This document shows positions 5,794 through 6,564 of a stretch of 6,564 nt of DNA, one piece after another (the first letter of the stretch is position 1; every line of letters begins with the position of its first letter). This stretch comes from Bacillota bacterium (GTDB lineage: Bacteria > Bacillota > Clostridia > Clostridiales > Clostridiaceae). The stretch spans positions 1 through 6,564 of the forward strand of contig JAEZDX010000346.1 in NCBI GenBank assembly GCA_023417975.1, read 5' to 3'. A program made the position numbers and the translations under genes. The notes under the pieces are model-generated. The model made no database searches and was not told the origin of the DNA. It was given only the letters and a program-made list of their open reading frames with translations.

Positions 5794-6564
5794 TTATTCA
5801 GCGAAGCTCCAAGCTGCTATAGGTATGCCGGCTGCAGCTTCCGTATCCTCCGCATCTGAATATTCAACGTCTATAGCTTCTATACTTTCCACCTGTTCAC
5901 TGCGCTTTTCTCTGGATCTTCTCTTTCTTTTACCTGCCATTGATTCTTCTTTTGCACTCTTAAAAAACAGCAGTTGCGAAGAGTCCTTAGCTGTAGCTTC
6001 CACCCCTTCAATTTGTGTACTCTTTTTATCTTCCAATTCTTTCTCTGCGGGAGCTGCTTCCTGTTCAACCTCCACTTTGTCACAGTGCTGTTTAGACTCT
6101 TCTGAAACAGCTTGTACACTTTCTTTTGTCTCTTCTTTGGTTTCTTTTTCAGCCTCCTCTTTCACCTCAGAAGCTACTATTATTCCGTTGAATATTTCCT
6201 CAACAGGATATTGTCTAAACTTACAAGCTTCAAGAAAACGGCTCAAAAGTTCCTTATCTTTAACTTCCCTAAGCTCAGAGTTTATTATCTTTATAGTTTT
6301 CTTATTCATCTTGCAATTATGCTTCAACCAGTTAACTAGCATTATTTCCTTTGTGTTCTTTGAAATAATAAGCTTTCCCAAGCTCTCAAAGGTATTCAAA
6401 TGCCCTTTTATTACCTCTTCGCTGAGTCCTGTCTCCAGCACTGCCAATTTGTGATTAAACTTATAAATGCCGCATGTGTTTGATGTAGTATTGGTTATTA
6501 AGTACATATAAAAATATCTTTCCTCCGGTGTTAGTTCAAGAACAAAATCATCCTGCCAAAATTT
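5794..6564 (-). CDS. Replication initiator/replisome organiser-like protein, main part (residues 10-265)
   Basis: This holds the rest of the replication gene that starts at 75-73; bases 6517-6564 repeat residues 10-25 already present at the left end. The N-terminal domain (to about residue 135) continues the replisome-organiser pattern with LTPEERYFYMYLITN and CGIYKF and is a predicted winged-helix DNA-binding domain. In related plasmids and phages such proteins bind the origin and help load the helicase; that role is inferred here. From about residue 140 the chain becomes a low-complexity tail rich in Glu, Lys, Ser and Ala, with a basic cluster GKRKRRSREKR at 220-230, and ends in AAWSFAE. 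The DnaD-like C-terminal domain often found in the family is not visible, so the protein is either a short variant or truncated (see the remnant frame at 5726-5797). It is the only replication gene seen and is collinear with the nuclease and helicase genes, 138 bp upstream of them. Confidence 0.8.
   Translation of the reverse strand, partial: KFWQDDFVLELTPEERYFYMYLITNTTSNTCGIYKFNHKLAVLETGLSEEVIKGHLNTFESLGKLIISKNTKEIMLVNWLKHNCKMNKKTIKIINSELREVKDKELLSRFLEACKFRQYPVEEIFNGIIVASEVKEEAEKETKEETKESVQAVSEESKQHCDKVEVEQEAAPAEKELEDKKSTQIEGVEATAKDSSQLLFFKSAKEESMAGKRKRRSREKRSEQVESIEAIDVEYSDAEDTEAAAGIPIAAWSFAE
6517..6564. repeat. Right copy of the 48-bp terminal direct repeat (circular overlap)
   Basis: This copy is identical to 1-48. 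The boundary at 6516/6517 has no inverted repeats or other mark of a mobile-element end, which favours simple overlap of a circle. Confidence 0.9.

Larger units (their letters stand above)
5726..5797 (-). pseudogene. Possible frameshifted remnant of the replication protein C-terminus
   Basis: Directly after the stop of the replication gene, the -1 frame is open from 5797 to a TAA at 5728-5726 and contains FESSYFRMK. From memory, similar E-x-x-YF-x-M words occur in C-terminal regions of some Firmicute replication proteins. This suggests the ancestral gene was longer and lost its end by a frameshift or deletion. The stretch is only about 22 codons, so chance is a real alternative. Confidence 0.3.

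Noticed and set aside
5603..6454. 283-codon plus-strand open frame
   Set aside because: It is antisense to the replication gene and the start of the nuclease gene. Its Ser/Leu/Phe-rich protein is the mirror of the Glu/Lys/Ser-rich tail, and it has no ribosome binding site.

Overview
This is a small, AT-rich stretch of DNA. The Gram-positive-type Shine-Dalgarno sites, the low-GC codon use and the type of replication protein point to a Firmicute, most likely a clostridial bacterium (inference). The first 48 bases (1-48) are identical to the last 48 (6517-6564). A minus-strand replication gene that runs off the right end continues in frame, through that repeat, to a well-placed ATG and ribosome binding site at the left end. 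The simplest reading is a complete circular element of 6516 bp, probably a small cryptic plasmid, opened inside its replication gene. A head-to-tail tandem array would look the same.

Minus-strand block, read in transcription order. The replication-initiator-like gene (265 aa after joining 75..1 to 6516..5794) has an N-terminal phage/plasmid replisome-organiser domain and an acidic, low-complexity tail in place of a recognisable C-terminal domain. A 138-bp gap with a perfect palindrome follows. Next come a 249-aa PD-(D/E)XK nuclease-like protein and, 26 bp later, a 964-aa Upf1/DNA2-like superfamily 1 helicase with all main motifs intact. The last two are closely spaced and probably form one operon. 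They take up more than half of the circle and look like a two-component nuclease-helicase system acting on DNA, possibly anti-phage or anti-plasmid.

Plus-strand block. A GNAT acetyltransferase (157 aa from a GTG start), a 77-aa four-cysteine zinc-binding protein, and a 5'-truncated aminoglycoside-nucleotidyltransferase relative are collinear. The first two are each preceded by a copy of the same roughly 50-bp promoter module (TTTAGA, 17 or 18 bp, TATAAT), which suggests duplicated or cassette-like cargo. The third has lost its catalytic half and its start signals, so this side looks like decaying accessory cargo.

The two blocks diverge at about 76-443, an AT-rich region with a 16-bp A/T palindrome that could hold the origin, and converge at 1937-1984. 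No relaxase, partition gene, integrase, transposase, RNA gene or CRISPR array was seen.
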